Shown here: positions 37,935 to 38,979 of the stretch, in pieces
Position numbering within the stretch: the first letter of the stretch is position 1
How the letters are laid out: every line of letters starts with the position of its first letter
NCBI GenBank assembly: GCA_021806645.1
Contig: JAJZQX010000022.1
Coordinates: 1-38,979 of the forward strand
Length of the DNA stretch: 38,979 nt
Direction: 5' to 3'
From: Myxococcales bacterium
GTDB lineage: Bacteria; Myxococcota; Myxococcia; Myxococcales; Anaeromyxobacteraceae
The notes under the pieces: model-generated
Told to the model about the DNA's origin: nothing
The model's input: only the letters and a program-made list of their open reading frames with translations
Database searches by the model: none
Program-made: the position numbers and the translations under genes

Positions 37935-38750
37935 TCAGCGAGCGGGACGTCGTCCCTCCGCCAAGACCCCCTTCAGGATGTCCGGGCGGTCGCTGACGAT
38001 CCCGTCCACGCCGAGGCGGAGGAGCTCCCGCATGTCCGCCGGATCATCGACGGTCCAGGCGTGCACCCGCATCCCACGGGAGTGTAACCAGGTCACCACC
38101 GGCCCGTCCACCACCGGGAGGTCGCCCATCCGGTGCGGCAGGCTGGCGAGGTCGTAGCCTTCGGGGCAGCCCTCGCCGCCCGCGCCCGCCTTCGCCGCCA
38201 TGACGTGGCAGGTGGCGGCCTGCTCGGGGAGGTAGCGGGCGCAGCCGGGGAGGAGGGCCCCGAGCCGCTCGGCCTGGGCGTCGTGGAAGGAGCCGACGCA
38301 GGCGCGGTCCAGGGCGCTCGCGGCGAGGAGCACCTCCGCCAGCGCCCGGGCCAGCGGCTCGTCGTCGGTCTTGGCGTCCACGTTGAGGCGCACCGCCGGG
38401 TGGCGCGCCAGCAGCTCGGCGAGCGTGGGCACGGCGAGCCCGTCGCCGCGGAACGGGAAGGTGGCGCCGCCGTCCGGAGAGAAGGAGAAGCCGGCGTCGA
38501 GGGTGCGGACCTCCTCCAGGGTGCGAGCCTCGATGGTGCCGGGCTGCCCGGTGAGGCGCGAGGTCTCGTCGTCGTGGAACACCACCACCGCGCCGTCCCG
38601 GGTTCGCCGCACGTCGATCTCCAGCGCGTCGGCGCCGAGTCGCACGGCGAGGTCGAAGGCCGCCAGCGTGTTCTCGGGGGCGAGCCCTCCGCCGCCGCGG
38701 TGGGCGATGAGCCAGGGGCCGGGGAGGGCGAAGTAAGGGCGGTCGGGCAC
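37935..38750 (-). CDS. Glycerophosphodiester phosphodiesterase
   Basis: A 271-residue TIM-barrel hydrolase that releases sn-glycerol-3-phosphate from glycerophosphodiesters. The active-site set is complete: His17-Arg18 in LIAHRGGGGLAPENT, Glu44 and Asp46 in ALEIDVRRTRDG, His59 in VVVFHDD, the metal/phosphate region LNVDAKTDDEP, and the closing HAWTVDDPADMRELLRLGVDGIVSDRPD. The start is GTG 38750 with GGAGG nine bases upstream. No signal peptide is present, so a cytoplasmic, UgpQ-like role is likely. Confidence 0.92.
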   Translation of the reverse strand: MPDRPYFALPGPWLIAHRGGGGLAPENTLAAFDLAVRLGADALEIDVRRTRDGAVVVFHDDETSRLTGQPGTIEARTLEEVRTLDAGFSFSPDGGATFPFRGDGLAVPTLAELLARHPAVRLNVDAKTDDEPLARALAEVLLAASALDRACVGSFHDAQAERLGALLPGCARYLPEQAATCHVMAAKAGAGGEGCPEGYDLASLPHRMGDLPVVDGPVVTWLHSRGMRVHAWTVDDPADMRELLRLGVDGIVSDRPDILKGVLAEGRRPAR

Positions 38751-38766
38751 GGGACCTCCGGGCCCC

Positions 38767-38850
38767 GCTGGACAGGAACCAGCGGCCTTCGGATTCGCAG
38801 TCCGACGCGCTCAGGAGCCGGCGGGCTGCGGCAGGCGCGGGCCGCTCGAA
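38767..38850 (-). pseudogene. Degenerate tRNA-like relic (anticodon arm shared with tRNA-Arg)
   Basis: On the minus strand the anticodon arm TCGGA-CTGCGAA-TCCGA is intact and matches tRNA-Arg(UCG) in 23 of 24 bases, the change turning anticodon TCG into GCG. A T arm GCTGG-TTCCTGT-CCAGC follows but its loop is aberrant. The D arm is collapsed to GCTC-CT-GAGC, and the acceptor ends barely pair. This looks like a dead tRNA copy. Confidence 0.4.
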
Positions 38851-38880
38851 GATGCTAACATTTCGCCTTTCCTCTGCTCC

Positions 38881-38979
<99 letters not shown>

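Overview
The window is very GC-rich (roughly 70% by eye), gene-dense bacterial DNA. Several features point to the Myxococcota, probably an Anaeromyxobacter-like relative: a triheme cytochrome c7 of the Geobacter/Anaeromyxobacter type, a Ser/Thr kinase fused to a propeller-like sensor half, many cysteine-rich or propeller lipoproteins, and frequent GTG starts with strong GGAGG ribosome sites. This is inferred from gene content; no marker gene settles it. The first gene is cut by the left edge. The right edge ends in about 98 nearly pure C bases, which looks like an assembly artefact at a contig end.

Left part (1-5940): the tail of a probable J-domain protein, a periplasmic triheme cytochrome c7, a DUF938 methyltransferase divergent from a short-chain dehydrogenase, and a DUF421 membrane protein. 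Next is a sulfur-handling island. A minus-strand operon encodes an ArsR-rhodanese regulator, a cysteine desulfurase and the broken start of an FAD oxidoreductase. A DsrE-family sulfur carrier is transcribed divergently. The shared 196-bp promoter region has near-mirror promoters carrying the same GAGTAT element at their -10 boxes.

Middle part (6005-26557): a three-gene heavy-metal-type RND efflux operon (outer-membrane lipoprotein, adaptor, pump). Then come a MocR/PdxR-like regulator with no standard start codon, overlapped by a transmembrane Ser/Thr kinase, a spinster-like MFS transporter and exonuclease III. A one-piece fusion of an inositol-monophosphatase-fold phosphatase with a DraG-type ADP-ribosylglycohydrolase follows; I consider it the most novel protein here. 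After it lie a hybrid histidine kinase, a seven-repeat FG-GAP lipoprotein, a methyltransferase, and the dTDP-sugar pair rfbB-rfbD.

Right part (26824-38979): a run of exported proteins (a 57-residue charged lipoprotein, a 1120-residue M19-dipeptidase-like lipoprotein with cysteine modules and an Asp/Arg repeat, and a small exported peptide translationally coupled to a lipoprotein). Then follow a decayed transposase, an AAA/DUF4143 ATPase, tRNA-Arg(UCG) with its terminator, a 17-cysteine exported protein, the AmmeMemoRadiSam system condensed into two overlapping genes, a coupled cupin-DUF2249 pair, a glycerophosphodiester phosphodiesterase, and a tRNA-like relic that shares its anticodon arm with the tRNA-Arg.
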